Below, piece after piece: positions 23,486 through 35,501 of a stretch of 64,000 nt of DNA. The notes under the pieces were generated by a model. That model did not search any database and was not told the DNA's origin. It saw only the letters and a program-made list of their open reading frames with translations. Positions within the stretch are counted from its first letter, which is position 1, and the number at the start of each line of letters is the position of its first letter. The stretch spans positions 151,390,096 through 151,454,095 of the forward strand of contig CM065802.1 of NCBI GenBank assembly GCA_033398695.1, in the 5' to 3' direction. The DNA is from Orobanche coerulescens. Its lineage: Eukaryota > Streptophyta > Magnoliopsida > Lamiales > Orobanchaceae. The translations under genes and the position numbers were made by a program.

Positions 23486-24377
23486 TGTAACACCCCTAAA
23501 ATCCAACACAAAATCCAAAGTGTTCTTGAATAATTTTTCAATAATCCGATGACTACTCAAACATGCCCATAATCATGCATATATCACTTCATACACCATG
23601 ATTTTAACATCCAAAACGTCAATACCCGATACAAAATCGAGAACCAAGATGTTGAAGAAATTACCTCTTGAATATCCAAGCTCCATGGTCCGAGGAATAC
23701 GCGTTAGATCGATTATCCGGGCTTCCCAACCGAATGAAAATGGTAAAAATCCAACACACAAGTGATAGATGGTGAAAAGCTCCTCCCCTCAAGCTCTCTC
23801 TCTCGCAGGTAGAAGAAGGAAATGGAGAAATGAGCTGCATCTCGATCAAAAAGCACAAATAATGCAGTTGACCGCATTGTGTGCCGCGGCTCAGCCTAGG
23901 TGTGCTGCGGCACAGGTCCAAAAATTGCTCCCAGGGCTCGGCAGTGTGCGGCGGCTTAGCCCAGGTGTGCCGCGGCACCGGGTACAGTCGGTTTTTGGCT
24001 GAGGATGCAACACAAGTGTGCCGCGGCTCAGCCTAGGTGTGCCGCGGCAGTGACTCGGCAATGTGCCGCGGCCCTGCCGGCATGTGCCGCGGCACCCGGT
24101 ACAGTCCGCTCGGCCAGGTCTAGAAAATGTGTGTGCCGCGGCGCACATTCCTTGTGCCGCGGCCCACACCCTCCTCGGGTCCTAAAATGATGAAAAATGA
24201 CCCGGGAAGAGAATAAAAGCAATAGGACTCAATATCGGGGAAACAATAACACGAAATGGAATTACGGAAACCCCAAAACGGTGGTTCCAAGCAACGATTT
24301 CAAAGGTTCGCCCAACAAAAACACGATTCTTAAAATGAAGATATTTGAAATGACATGAATTTCAACCGGGTATTACA
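23486..24377 (-). repeat. 5' LTR of the Tekay element
   Basis: 892 bp, from TGTAACACCCC to GGGTATTACA on the plus strand. It carries a GCCGCGGC cluster at about 23880-24170. Confidence 0.95.
23878..24172 (-). promoter_or_regulatory. GTGCCGCGGCAC cluster of the Tekay 5' LTR
   Basis: Same array as at 18056, with GCACCGGGTACAGTCGG and GCACCCGGTACAGTCCG beside two units. Some palindromes have lost symmetry by C to T or G to A changes, for example TGTGCTGCGGCAC. Confidence 0.65.
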
Positions 24378-25313
24378 AGTAGCACCACCTAGCCAGCCTG
24401 GCGGCCTACACTATACTCCAACTGAGAATGAATGATTGGGATCATTCAAGAACCATTCTGTCGTGAATACCAGTATACGTATAAACCCTTCTGTCAAATG
24501 TCCCGATCAAGTTATAGGGTCACAGTTAGTCAAACCCCATTTGTACTTGCCGCTATGCATGTGTTAATGCAAATTGAGATCATCGAGCTCTCGTGTATCC
24601 AAAACTAGATCCAATGCGTTGGCCAAAGACTTATGATCTCATCTGCCAATAACTGCATAAGACATATAACCCGCTCACTAACGGGAGAAAGAATTATATC
24701 TTGGTATTCAGTAGGACCTGCTACTTGTCCGTCAAGATACACGTTGAGGTTGACCCTCACCTTCCGGTTTACAGGGTCGAACTACTCTAATGAAAATCTT
24801 GACGTCACAAGCACATCCCTACTAAATCCTCAAGTCGAAGGTTCATGAATACCTATCACAACCTTTCGATTCCGTCATTGACTGTCCCGGAGTGAAATCC
24901 GTGTGACGAATCGAGGGTGAGTCGGTTCAAGTATACTAATCCAATTAGCATACCTATAATGTGTGCTCCCACTAACCATTAGTGTTCGACAGGCACTCTC
25001 CATGTCAAAGAACACGTCATACAAGTCTTCACATAAACTTAACGCCTAGTCAAGTTTCATCGACTTGCGAACGATTAAGTATTTGAGCAATAAACCTTTC
25101 CAGTGCCGACCCCCTTATCCAATAAGGAGTGGAACGTTTTACTCTCAAATACATGGACTAGTTTCTATATGTATATTTACGAGTTAGGAATGCCAGTAAC
25201 TACCAGTAAATAAAGAAACATTCATTTGCCTTATGATAATGATTTATATAATTACAAGTACAATGCCCTCACTCAACATCCTCTGAGTGGCATTTGAGGG
25301 CATACACCTAACA
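24378..25313 (-). repeat. 3' LTR of the copia element, second fragment
   Basis: It resumes after the Tekay element with AGTAGCACCACCTAGCC, matching 31687 onwards of the other LTR, and ends CCTAACA at 25313. It holds about 330 bases (about 24775-25105) that the other LTR lacks. Confidence 0.92.
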
Positions 25314-25328
25314 ATCTCCCACTTGCAC
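25314..25328 (-). other. Polypurine tract of the copia element
   Basis: On the minus strand AAGTGGGAGAT abuts the LTR start TGTTAGG, the usual copia arrangement. Confidence 0.8.
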
Positions 25329-25639
25329 TCAATGCCACACACTATGGTATCTAATACCCATGTTCTCCAGATGAAGCTCTAAGCTAATCTGAGAAAGTGG
25401 ATTGGTTAGTGGATCAGCGACGTAGTCGGCTGACTCAACTCTATGCAGCACAATATATCTCGTTGCGAATGAATTCTCTTACGAGATGATACTCTCTCTC
25501 AATATGTTTTGTACTATTATGAAACCTCGGCTCCTAAGCCTGTGCTACCGCTCTGGCAGCATAGCACAAGATGTTATGTGAAGTTTACCCAGTAACTTCT
25601 TAATTCTTCCTTTGGAGGCCTCCAAGGCCGCTTTATACT

Positions 25640-27780
25640 CAGCCTAATAGGTGGAACCAGCAGTCACTCTATACTTGGCACTATGCCAAGATACTGCTCC
25701 TCTATTAAGAGTAAATGTAGCCAAAAGTAGACATAGAATCGTCTTTCTGTCCTTGGAAGTCCAATACAATGAATCCCATCACATTCAGTTCTCCACCGCC
25801 ATATATAAGAACCAGATCTCTAGTCCTTCTAAAGTACTTGAGAAAGTTCTTTACGGCGCTATAATGGTCCTGAACTGGGTAAGCCCAAAACCTACTTACC
25901 ACGCTCCCAGCATGCGCAATGTCAGGTCTCGTACACAATAAAGTATATATAAGGCTACCCAAATTCCGAAGCATATGGTATATTACTCATTTCCTTTCGT
26001 TGTTCCTCACCCAGAGGACACATATTCGAGGAGAGTTTTATTCCATGTCGCATCAGTAGGAATCCTCTTTTAGAGGAATCCATCTTAAATCGCTTTAAGA
26101 TTTTATCTATATAGAGGGCTTGGGAAAAACTTATCATTCTCTTCGATCTATCCTAGTAGAGCCGAATCACAAGAATATAGGTTTCTTCTCCCAAGTCTTT
26201 CATGGAGAAATTACTCGAAAGCCAAGCTTTCATAGAACTAAGCATTCCCACATCATTTCCTATCAGTAGAATATCATCTACATATAGTACTAAGAATGTG
26301 ATCTTGCTCCTACTAACCCTCTTGTATACACAAGGTTACTCTTTATTTTGCACGAAGTCAAACTCTTTGACTGTCTTGTCAAAATGAAGGTTCCAACTAC
26401 ATGAAGACTGCTACAGTCTATTTCATGGAGTCTACATCCACCATTGCTAGGTCATTGGTCGCGGGTCGGTCTCTTGTTTATCACCTGGAACCTCGTGGAA
26501 ACCCAGTTCCTCCAAGTGCATAAAACTATACCTCTCAGGTAATTGAGACACCCTACTAGACCTAAGAGGTGGTTGTACTTGTGTTATAGAAGGTTCGGTT
26601 CCAATTTCTTACATAGGTGTCTATTGAGGAGTTTTATTGTATTCTTCCAAAGAAATATTTCTACCTGCTCCGCCTTCCTGAATGAACTCATCTTGTAGGA
26701 AGTGTGCATGGAAAGCAACAATGATCTTTCAATCTTAAGGCATGTAGAATAGATAACCCATCGCCTCAGATGGAAATCCAATGAAATGTCTCCTCACGGA
26801 CCTCGCTTCCATTTTGTCCACCTTAGTCTCCTTGACATAGGCGGGACATCCCCAAATCCTAATGTGATTATGACTTGGTTTCCTTCCATCCCACATTTCA
26901 TGTGGAGTTTTAGGAATGGATTTGGAAGGACATCTGTTCAAGATATATGCAGCAGTCAGGAGTGTATACCCCCACAGGTAAATCGGTAAGTCAGTATAGC
27001 CTAGCATGGAATGGACTATGTCCACCAAGGTCTGGTTCCTTCTTTCTGACAAACCATTTAACTGAGGAGTGCCTGGAGGTGTTAGTTGTGATACTATTCC
27101 ATGTTCCTTCAGGAACTTGTCAAACTCCGTAATCATATGCTCGCCACCTCGGTCCAACCGAAGTGCTTTGATATGATTTCCAGTTTGTTTCTCGACTAGG
27201 GCCTTAAATTCCTGGAATTTCTCAAAGGCCTCGGATTTACGTTTCATTAAGTATACATAACCATACCTAGTATGATCATCTGTAAACGTAATGAAATACT
27301 GATATCCATCACGTGCTGTTTCCAAAGCACCACAAACGTCGGTATGGATTAATCCCAGTTTATCAGCGGCTCTTTCAAAAGTCCATGTGAAGGGGGACTT
27401 AGTCATTTTGCCTTTAAGGCAAGATTCACAAGTAGGAAAGGGACTCAATCCCAATGGACCCATAAGTCCATCTTTTTCCATTTTGTGAACCTTGGTCTGA
27501 CCAATATGACCAAGTCTAAGATGTCATTTCAAAACATGATTGGTTTTATCCCTACCACGCTTCCTAGTCATAGTATTTACAACGACTTTGTTACTCAAGT
27601 TTAGATGATACAATCCATTTAACAATGTAGCAGTGCCCACTAGTTTATTTCTGAAATAAATTTTACAGGAACCATGACCAATGAAAAATGAAAAGGCCTT
27701 TCTGATCCATGACCTGAATAGATACAATGTTTTTATGCCCATTGGGCAAAACAAGTACATCTTCTAAAAACAAAGCCGGA
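25640..27780 (-). pseudogene. pol: Copia pol: pre-integrase, integrase, truncated RT, RNase H
   Basis: The pre-integrase region (NGLYHLNLSN, then HLRLGHI after a TGA) precedes a well-kept integrase core of 248 codons at 26735-27481: CESCLKGKMTKSPF, LIHTDVCGALETA, ALRLDRGGEH and the LSERRNQTL glutamate region. After a degraded linker, RT is missing its N-terminal part: the text jumps to SWNLHFDKTVKEFDF (about 26390) and then the catalytic YVDDILLIGND (about 26280). The RT end and RNase H are present but frameshifted (YIDKILKRFKM, LLCTRPDIAHA). Confidence 0.85.
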
Positions 27781-27853
27781 TTCTAAATCCAAAAAGAAGT
27801 GATCCTATATCGGTTGCCTTGGCACTATGCCCGCTTCCGACAGTGACAATCAC

Positions 27854-28819
27854 TTACCCATCTCCAAGCTTCCTACTGTGTTCCAGATCCTGATTCATGG
27901 TACAAATATGAGAACTAGCACCAGAATCCAGTATCCAAGAAGTAGAAAATACAGTAGCAGAACAATTCGTTTCCAAAACTAAAAGTTCTGTACCTGAAGT
28001 GCCATGAAGAATCGGACAGTCTCTTGCCCAGTGGCCCAGCTCACCACACTTGAGACATGCGTCCTTCTTCTTCTTGTTGTTCTTAAGAACCATAGGGGCC
28101 TTGCCCTTACCCTTGAAGTCCTTGACTTGTGGTCCCGTCTGCTTCTTGGTCTTTTTCTTCTTGTTCTTAGACCTCTGAGGTCCAGAAGAAATCACAAGGC
28201 CAGACTTCTTCATCCGTGGAGTCTTCATCTGAGACTGAGCGGTCACGAGTTTGTTCATTATCACAGCTAACTTACATGCAATCTCATTGCAGTTGAAGTT
28301 CATAACAAACTGTGAGAAGGAATCAGGGAGAGACTGTAGGATAAGGTCGGTTTGAAGAGAAGTATCCATCTTAAAATCAAGAGCCTCCAATCTCTCGATC
28401 ATGGATATCATTTTGAGGACGTGGTCCCCAACATTCTCATCTTCCTTCATCCTTGCACCGAACAATCGCTTAGATATCTCATATCTAGCAGTTCGACTAT
28501 GCTTACCATAAATCTCGGTTAAGTGAGATAGAATCTGCCTAGCAGAAGTCATTTTCTCATGAGCTCTCTGAAGCTCATTAGACATAGAAGCCATCATGTA
28601 AGCTGGGACTTTTACGTCATCCTTAACCCACTTTTCGTGGTTTTCAATCTCTTCGTGATTGGCTCTTGTCTGCACCAGAGGCGCCGGAATATCCGTCTCC
28701 AAGACATATCCCAGTGCCTCTATACTGATGACTATCATTAGATTGCGGAGCCAATCCACAAAGTTAGGTACGTTCAAGGTGTTCTTTTCGAGTAGAATTG
28801 CGAGTGGATTCATTATCAT
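27854..28819 (-). pseudogene. gag: Copia gag and protease start
   Basis: This open frame of 321 codons begins MIMNPLAILLEKNTLNVPNF, a copia gag N-terminus. It continues with the capsid-like UBN2 region (SRTARYEISKRLFGARMKED) and a lysine-rich linker, then one CCHC knuckle, CLKCGELGHWARDC. It ends in the protease active site WILDSGASSHIC. The frame then stops, where an intact element would continue through pol. Confidence 0.85.
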
Positions 28820-30614
28820 ATTGAGAGTTATGTCTGCATTAAGTATGATAGATTAATTAGTGACTCGTTTAATTATGATCTGAGTATAGAATTAAGGACT
28901 TTTCTATTCTTGTTACCCAGCTCTCACTATTTTTTTTATCAGAATAACACACTCCCATGTGAAATCCGGAAGTATCGTCGCTCTACTTCATAGTAGTGAT
29001 CGAGTTCTTTATAAATCTTAATAGAGGGAAACCGAACAGGTTTCTAGTCTATTAATATTCATAAAGTGGTGTCCAATCACCAACCCATCTAATGGATGAT
29101 TCGATATTCTTTTTCCCCTTGTTCACTCCCCTCAACCTATACGATTTCTATGGTTCGTGAACAAGTTAAGTTTATACCATCGACGCAAATCAGTTTCACA
29201 ATTGAATCTTATCCGGCAACCTATCAGGTTTCTAAAGATAAAATTTGCTCCAACCGAAGGCATCCAATGCGCTCCCGGTAATTTATCCATCCTCCCCGAA
29301 TGACTACCCCGATAACTCGGAAGCATAGCACATCCAGTTTAGATTTCAATTTCCCGAAAGCTCGATTGAGGGAAGGAAAACCTTGAAACCTTGTAAACTT
29401 AATAATTTGTTGTGGGAGAATTATCACGATCAATGTTACACTTTGCACATTAATTCATTTAAGCGCGTTTGTAGCATTCATACAATATGAAACAACCATT
29501 CACAACCTAGTTGCTACCAACATGTGGTTCATGGACCGTTCCTAGAAAACAAAAACTCCGTAATCTAATTACAAGTCTTCATCTTGAATCTTCGTCTTCT
29601 CGAAACGGATCTTCCTCCGGGCTTCGTCATTACATATAAATTTTACATTGAAAAATTGCACCCTAGATACAAATATTTCTAGTAAAATAAATAGGCTCAA
29701 AACGGCCTTTACAACCCAATTGATTAAAATGAATGATTCAAAAACTAAGTCCACGAACCACATCCCCATTCAAAAGCATTCATCCAATAAATACTATGTA
29801 ACTGGAAAGCGTAGAGATACATTGATCCAATCAACAATACGAACCGATCGAATCGATTCACACAATCGGTAATATGAAAAGCATTCAAACAATTCGGTCA
29901 CAGATAAATATTCCAATTAATCAAATTTCCCTTATAAAATGAAGTACCATAAATCATTTTAATCATATGAAATCCAATTTAATATGCGGGAGATTAATTT
30001 TCAAGAATACACGAAAAAATCGAGCCTAGGCGAAACTGGCCTGCCACGGCCGAGTCACCATCGGCAGCCTACTGGCCAGACATGGCCCGTGCCGAATGGC
30101 ACGGTCAGGTCGTGCTGGCAGTGTCCTAGACATTCCTGCCAGACACGGTCGTGTCAAATGACACGGTCGAGTCACCTCTGGAAGCCTGCCGGCCAGACAC
30201 AGCCCGTGTCACCAGACACGGCCCGGTCGTCCTACCTGGCACGGCCTGTGTCACCAGACACGGCCGGGTCTGCCTGGCAGTGGCTTGCAGAATGCCGGAC
30301 ATGGCCGGTGTCACCCAGGAAACGGCCGAGTCACCCTCGGCTAGATTTGACCCTTTGTACAAAAAGTCGTCCGACGACTAATCAGGGCTAGATTTTCAAC
30401 CGGATATCCAATATCTATATTTTCCGACTTTCATATCTTCAATATAAATCATATTTCCCAGAAATTTAAGATATATATTTAGACATAAACTTACGAAAAA
30501 TACAATTATTACGAACGAAAAACATATACCACGATTATGACTAAAATGATTCCAAATCATTCACCATCTAATCGAGCATTCCAAATGCCAATATCATATA
30601 TACGATCGCAAGAC
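28820..30614 (-). other. Long untranslated leader of the copia element
   Basis: About 1.8 kb separate the PBS from gag. No protein domain was found. Its main feature is a GC-rich palindrome cluster at 30025-30350. Short open frames here look incidental. Confidence 0.6.
30025..30350. repeat. ACACGGCC-type palindrome cluster in the copia leader
   Basis: GACACGG(C/T)C(G/C) words occur many times, several as dyads such as GACACGGTCGTGTC and CACGGCCTGTGTCACC. The words resemble those of LTR-2 and of the LARD LTR, but here they lie inside the transcribed leader, not in U3. No TATA box was found next to them. Confidence 0.7.
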
Positions 30615-30630
30615 CTATGCTCTGATACCA
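30615..30630 (-). other. Primer-binding site of the copia element
   Basis: The minus strand reads TGGTATCAGAGCATAG one base from the LTR end, complementary in its first 12 bases to the usual initiator tRNA-Met 3' end. Confidence 0.85.
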
Positions 30631-30631
30631 C

Positions 30632-32294
30632 TGTTGGGATTCGGTGCCTAAATCGAAGGCCCAGCGGAAGCGGTAAAATGAAAATCAATTCGATCCGAAT
30701 CCCTACGAGGATCGATCGAGCTACGTATATACGAATATAGAAATGAAATCACAAGAGATATAAAAACTCACCCTTGTAGTCCGTTGATTAAATGGATTAC
30801 TTCTCTTGAGCTATTCCCCCAGCTTTGCATGATCTCTACGTATCCAATCTGCTCCGATCTCTTGGATGATCCAACGTCGAAAAGACAACGTCTCTACTTG
30901 CCACGCGCCGGAGAAACAACCAGAACGATGATCACCGGATTAACCTCTAAGGTTACGGCTAGAATCAAGTAATGGAAGCTTTCAAATCAAAATTACAACA
31001 CTCTAAGTGTTTTATCTTCGATCTCTCTTTGATTTCTTGATATTCTCCAAGAACAACAAGAACAAGATATGAAATGAAGAAGAAGACTTTGAGGAAGAAC
31101 TTTTCTCTCTCTTTTCTCTGACCAACCGTATATAATGCACACCAAGGTTGAAGTGAGCGATTTCAAGTCTTCTTTTTATTCTTCATTTCACAATATAAAA
31201 CTCACAACATAATCATGTCCATGATACTTGTCCCCTTGACATAAAGATATTCCAAACATCATGATGTAGACAAGAAGACTCACATGGAGGTGAGTTGGGG
31301 TGGGGCGGCCATCTAGAAGGAGTCGGACTAATTCGGTTCGTTTCGGACTCTCGTGAGTCTAAACAGATAAACTCCGATTCCATTCCGATGTATTTATATC
31401 GATTAATTAATCCAATCAATTAATCATATCAAATACATAATAACATAATTAATTTTTCCAAGAAATAATTATATTCATGAATTAAATTAATCATCGAGTA
31501 ATATATTTAATTCATTAGGCCGTAAATGTATTTATCCAATAAATCGATTTAGACTTCCAGTGTCCCAAATTAGATATCCAATATCTAATATTCATAATGA
31601 GAGAATAAGCTCGATTCATTCCGTCGTCAATCCTATTGCGCGACTCGGTAGGTCCGTCTCAGTCAGCAATGGTAGGAACCAAAGAGTAGTAGCACCACCT
31701 AGCCAGCCTGGCGGCCTACACTGTACCCCAACTGAGAACAAATGATTGGGATCATTCAAGAACCATTCTGTCGTGAATACCAGTATACGTATAAACTCTT
31801 CTTTCAAATGTCCCGATCAAGTTATAGGGTCACGGTCAGTTAAACCCCATATGTACTTGACGCTATGCATGCCTTAATGAAAATCGAGATCATTAAGCTC
31901 TCGTGTATCCAATACAACTAACTCCAATGCTTTGGCCAAAGACTTATGATCTCATCTGCCAATTACCGCATAGGACATATAACCCGCTCACTAACGGGAG
32001 AAAGAATTCTATCTTGGTATTCAGTAGGACCTGCTACTTGCCCGTCAAGATGCACGTCGAGGTTGACCCCCAACTCCTGGTTTACAGGGTCGAGGTCTGC
32101 CAATAAGGAGTGGAACGTTTTGCTCTCAAATACATGGACTACTTTCTATATGTATATTTACGAGTTAGGAATGCCAGTAACTACCAGTAAATAAATAAAC
32201 ATTCATTTGCCTTATGATAATGATTTACATAATTACAAGTACAATGCCCTCACTCAACATCATCTGAGTGGCATTCGAGGGCATACTCCTAACA
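30632..32294 (-). repeat. 5' LTR of the copia element
   Basis: This 1663 bp LTR is uninterrupted and shows the empty site (AAAGAGTAGTAGCACC) of the Tekay insertion. It is shorter than the 3' LTR because of an internal deletion joined at CAGGGTCGAGGTCTGCC near 32085-32100. Confidence 0.92.
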
Positions 32295-32299
32295 CAAAC

Positions 32300-33616
32300 A
32301 ACATTCAAAAAATTAAAAGAGTATTTGGCCGAGCTGCCTCTGCTCCCCAAACCAATACCAAGAGAGGAGCTCATACTCTACTTATCCATAGGAGAGGGGG
32401 CGGTTAGCTCGGTCTTGCTAAGAGAAGAAGTGAACAAGCAAAAGCCTATCTATTATACAAGCCTAATTTTGCAAGGGGCAGAACGGAACTACTCCGAGCT
32501 AGAGAAGGGAGCACTGGCATTAGTAGTTATAGCTCGGCGATTGAGACCATATTTCCTAGCCCACCGAATAAAATTACGAACCAACTTGCCCTTAAGAGAA
32601 ACACTAGGGCGACCTAATGTGTCGGGTCGTCTGGTGAAATGGGCCGTAGAGATGGGGCAATATGACATGGAGTATGAGCCGAGAACAGCGATTAAAGCTC
32701 AGGCCCTAGTGGATTTCATCCAAGAGGGGGCCACGTCTTCGCCACCGGAAGGACAGTGGCTACTACATGTGGATGGATCGGCAACAACCAGTGGCTCCGG
32801 GGCAGCGATAGTCCTCACTACCCCGGAGGGCGAACAGCTAGACTATGCCGTAAAATTCGATTTCAAAGCTTCTAACAACGAGGCCGAGTACACAGCCCTA
32901 GTTATTGGAATGCAGCTGGGAATAGACTTGGGTGCGCGACGACTCATAGCTTATTCTTATTCTCAGCTGGTCACACAGCAGGTAGGAGGAAAATTTTAGA
33001 TAAATGAGGAGCGGATGAAGAAGTATGTCGAAGAAGTGAAAGAGGGTGCCAAAAAACTAGGGGAATAGGAGTTGATCCATATTCCTAGTGCGGAAAATCT
33101 AAAAGATGACTACTTAGCAAAAATGGGAATCTCTTTGGTAGATTGTCGCTCACGGACAGTAATGATTTTAGGAGCAGCCCGGATTGGCATCACGAAACAA
33201 GTGATGGAGGTGAACGAGATAGTGGACTGGCGAACTCCTTTGTTGGCATACCTGAGAAGAGCAGAACTACCAAATGAAAGGTAAGAGAGAGCGAAAATTG
33301 TATGAAGGGCAGCGAGGTTCTGTGGCATTAATGATGAATTATACAAGAGATCCTACATCGGTCCATACCTGAGGTGCGTCTCGGAAGAAGAAGGGCAGGG
33401 TATACTGGAAGAAATTCATGAAGGGTGCTGCGGTGATCACACCAAAGGAAGGGCGCTAATTAGCAAAATACTAGGAGCTAGTTTTTTCTGGCCGATAATG
33501 AGCAAGAAGGCGGTGGAGATGGTTAAGCGGTGCCAAAAATGTCAAATACACGCACCCTTAATACACATCCCAGCGGAAGATATGGTCTCCATGGGAGCAC
33601 CCTGCCCTTTTGCTAA
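32300..33616 (+). pseudogene. pol: Tat pol, dual RNase H and integrase N-terminus
   Basis: It resumes the pol frame directly after the CAAAC repeat that flanks the copia insert. The first RNase H shows ERNYSELEKGALALVV. The second, archaeal-like RNase H characteristic of Tat contains LLHVDGSATTSGSGAAIVL and SNNEAEYTALVIGM. TAG stops lie at 32997 and 33066 and TAA at 33282; a TGA and a frameshift follow before 33617. The zinc-finger part of integrase is recognisable at about 33410-33550 (HEGCCGDHTKGR, CQKCQIHAPL). Confidence 0.85.
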
Positions 33617-34452
33617 ATGGGGAATCAATATCATGGGGCAGTTTACACCGGGCGCAGGAGGAAGAAGTTTTTAGTAGTAGCCATAGACTACTTCAGCAAG
33701 TGGGTAGAGGCCGAGCCCATGGCCACCATTACCGATCAAAGAATCATAAGTTTTCCGTTTAACAACATTTGCTGCAGGTACGGAGTGCCTCAAATACTTA
33801 TCTCAGATAATGGAACTCAATTTAAGGGGAAAAGAACCCAGTCCTGGTGCGAGGGGATGCATATCAAACAAAGGTTCGCCGCGGTTGCTCATCCGCAGAC
33901 CAATGGACAAGTGGAGGTAACTAACAGAACAATCTTGCAAGGGATCAAAACCCGCTTAGACAAGGCCGGAGGAGGATGGGTGGATGAACTTAGCTCGGTG
34001 CTATGGTCATACCGAACCACGCCTAGATCATCGACGGGTGAAACGCCCTTCAGTATGGTATACGGGTCTGAAGCTGTCATCCCGGTAGAGGTCGGAGAAA
34101 TGTCACATCGGGTTCGGTGGTTCAACGAGGAGGAAAATGAAGAAATGATGAGGGAGGCGTTGGTTACCATAGAAGAAAGAATATAAACGGCCACATCACG
34201 AATGGAAAGATACAAAAGCTTGAAAAAAGCAGCTCATGACAAAAGGGTAAGGAAGAGATAGTTCGAAGTCGGCCACTTGGTGCTTAGGCGAGCTGATGCC
34301 CTCAGAAAAATAGGAAAAGTGGAGCCGAACTGGGAAGGCCCTTACAAGGTAATCCGAATTTATGCAGGGGGAGCCTATGAGCTCGAGGATATGGAGGGAC
34401 ACCCCATCAAAAGACCTTGGAACATATGTCACTTAAAAAAATATTTTGTATG
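33617..34452 (+). pseudogene. pol: Tat pol, integrase core and C-terminus
   Basis: The catalytic core reads VVAIDYFSKWVEAEPMATIT, then GVPQILISDNGTQFKG and HPQTNGQVEVTNRTI, giving the D, D and E positions. A TAA at 34184 and a TAG at 34259 interrupt the C-terminal part, which continues with FEVGHLVLRRADALRK and WEGPYKVIRI and ends near 34452. No chromodomain is present, as expected for Tat. Confidence 0.85.
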
Positions 34453-34541
34453 AAGAAGTGTTGAGGAAAGCTTGTAGTGTTTTAATAAAACTCTATTACA
34501 AAAAAATATGAATGTGCTGATCGAACAAAACTAGAATGGAA

Positions 34542-34865
34542 ATCTGATCACGTGAAATGCCTTCAGATCCGAGTAAGGGTGAACTGCCCTATGACATCTG
34601 ATCAGGTGAAATTCCTTCAGATCTGAGTAAGGGTGAAATGCCCTAGGACATCTGATTAGGTGAAATGCCTTCAGATCCGAGTAAGGGTGAACTGCCTTAT
34701 GACATCTGATCAGGTGAAATGCCTTCAGATCCGAGTAAGGGTGAAATGCCCTAGGACATCTGATCAGGTGAAATGCCTTCAGATCCGAGTAAGGGTGAAC
34801 TTCCCTATGACATCTGATCAGGTGAAATGCCTTCAGATCCGAGTAAGGGAGAACTGCCCTAAAAA
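34542..34865 (+). repeat. 54 bp tandem repeat in the Tat 3'UTR (six units)
   Basis: ATCTGATCAGGTGAAATGCC starts units at 34542, 34596, 34650, 34704, 34758 and 34812, with an exact 54 base spacing. Units alternate between GAACTGCCCTATGAC and GAAATGCCCTAGGAC endings, a 108 bp higher-order pair. Because 54 is a multiple of three, the array stays open and mimics a short protein. 3'UTR tandem repeats are known from Tat elements and have been linked to satellite origins. Confidence 0.9.
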
Positions 34866-35501
34866 ATCAGACTAGGTGAAACACCCTCGGATTCAGATAA
34901 AGGAAAACTACCACGATCTATAAATAGCCTCAGACTTAAAGTGTGAGCCGATCTATAGAAAAGCATACTTTCAGTGAAAAGAGTTGGAATTATCCAGACT
35001 ATATCCCACTCGAAAGAGTTAGAAATATCCGAGCTACCTTAAACTCCGAAGGGTTGTTCGAAATATCCGACCTGTATTAAGGTCGGTGATAAGGTTAGGT
35101 TGGATCGACCTAAAATAGCCAAGTTATCATAACTGGTAAAATCGAAGTGGCAGAGTTATATTTAAAGTGTTACAAAAATCTAAAGTAATCCGAGCTATAC
35201 TAAGGGGAGGATTAAAAAGTGAGTGGCATGAACTTTAAAGAAATTTTGAAGTAGTCGGATTGTTTCAAATAGTTGAGATATATTAAGGTTACGGTTGACA
35301 CCGAGCCATATTTACTTTAAAGAGGTAGTGTGTAGAGACGAGCTAGGTTAAAAAGCACTGATCTCATAATCAAGTTACATTAACAAGGCATATCAATATC
35401 ATACAGATCCGAGCTATATTCACATCAAAAGACTTTTCATTAAAAACATCTGTGCTAGTACAATAAACAACAAAAAGAATAAATACACATACAAATAAAG
35501 G
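34866..35501 (+). other. Tat 3'UTR, no gene seen
   Basis: AT-rich sequence with scattered CCGAGCTATA and GGTCGG phrases. I see no reading frame or clear repeat beyond diverged echoes of the preceding array up to about 34920. Confidence 0.5.

Larger units (their letters stand above)
17664..24377 (-). mobile_element. Tekay/Del chromovirus (Ty3/gypsy) inside the copia LTR
   Basis: This 6714 bp element has LTRs at 17664-18545 and 23486-24377 and a perfect TSD AGTAG (17659-17663 and 24378-24382). The other copia LTR preserves the empty site. It reads on the minus strand and has gag, protease, RT, RNase H, integrase and a chromodomain in order. One frameshift and five TAG stops separate the parts. 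The LTRs differ by about 3% over the first 125 bases by eye, so it is the youngest dated insertion here. Confidence 0.96.
16603..32294 (-). mobile_element. Ty1/copia element inserted in Tat pol, itself split by the Tekay element
   Basis: The LTRs run TGTTGGGATTC to CCTAACA on the plus strand, at 16603-25313 (interrupted) and 30632-32294. The TSD is CAAAC on both sides (16598-16602 and 32295-32299). The PBS sits beside the right LTR and the PPT beside the left, so it reads on the minus strand. Gag, protease, integrase, RT and RNase H follow in copia order. Without the Tekay insert it is about 9.0 kb. Pol is degraded and part of RT is deleted. Confidence 0.93.

Noticed and set aside
34660..34875. 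A repeat protein reading QIRVRVNC
   Set aside because: It is the 54 bp 3'UTR repeat of the Tat element translated in its open phase. No start context or family supports it.
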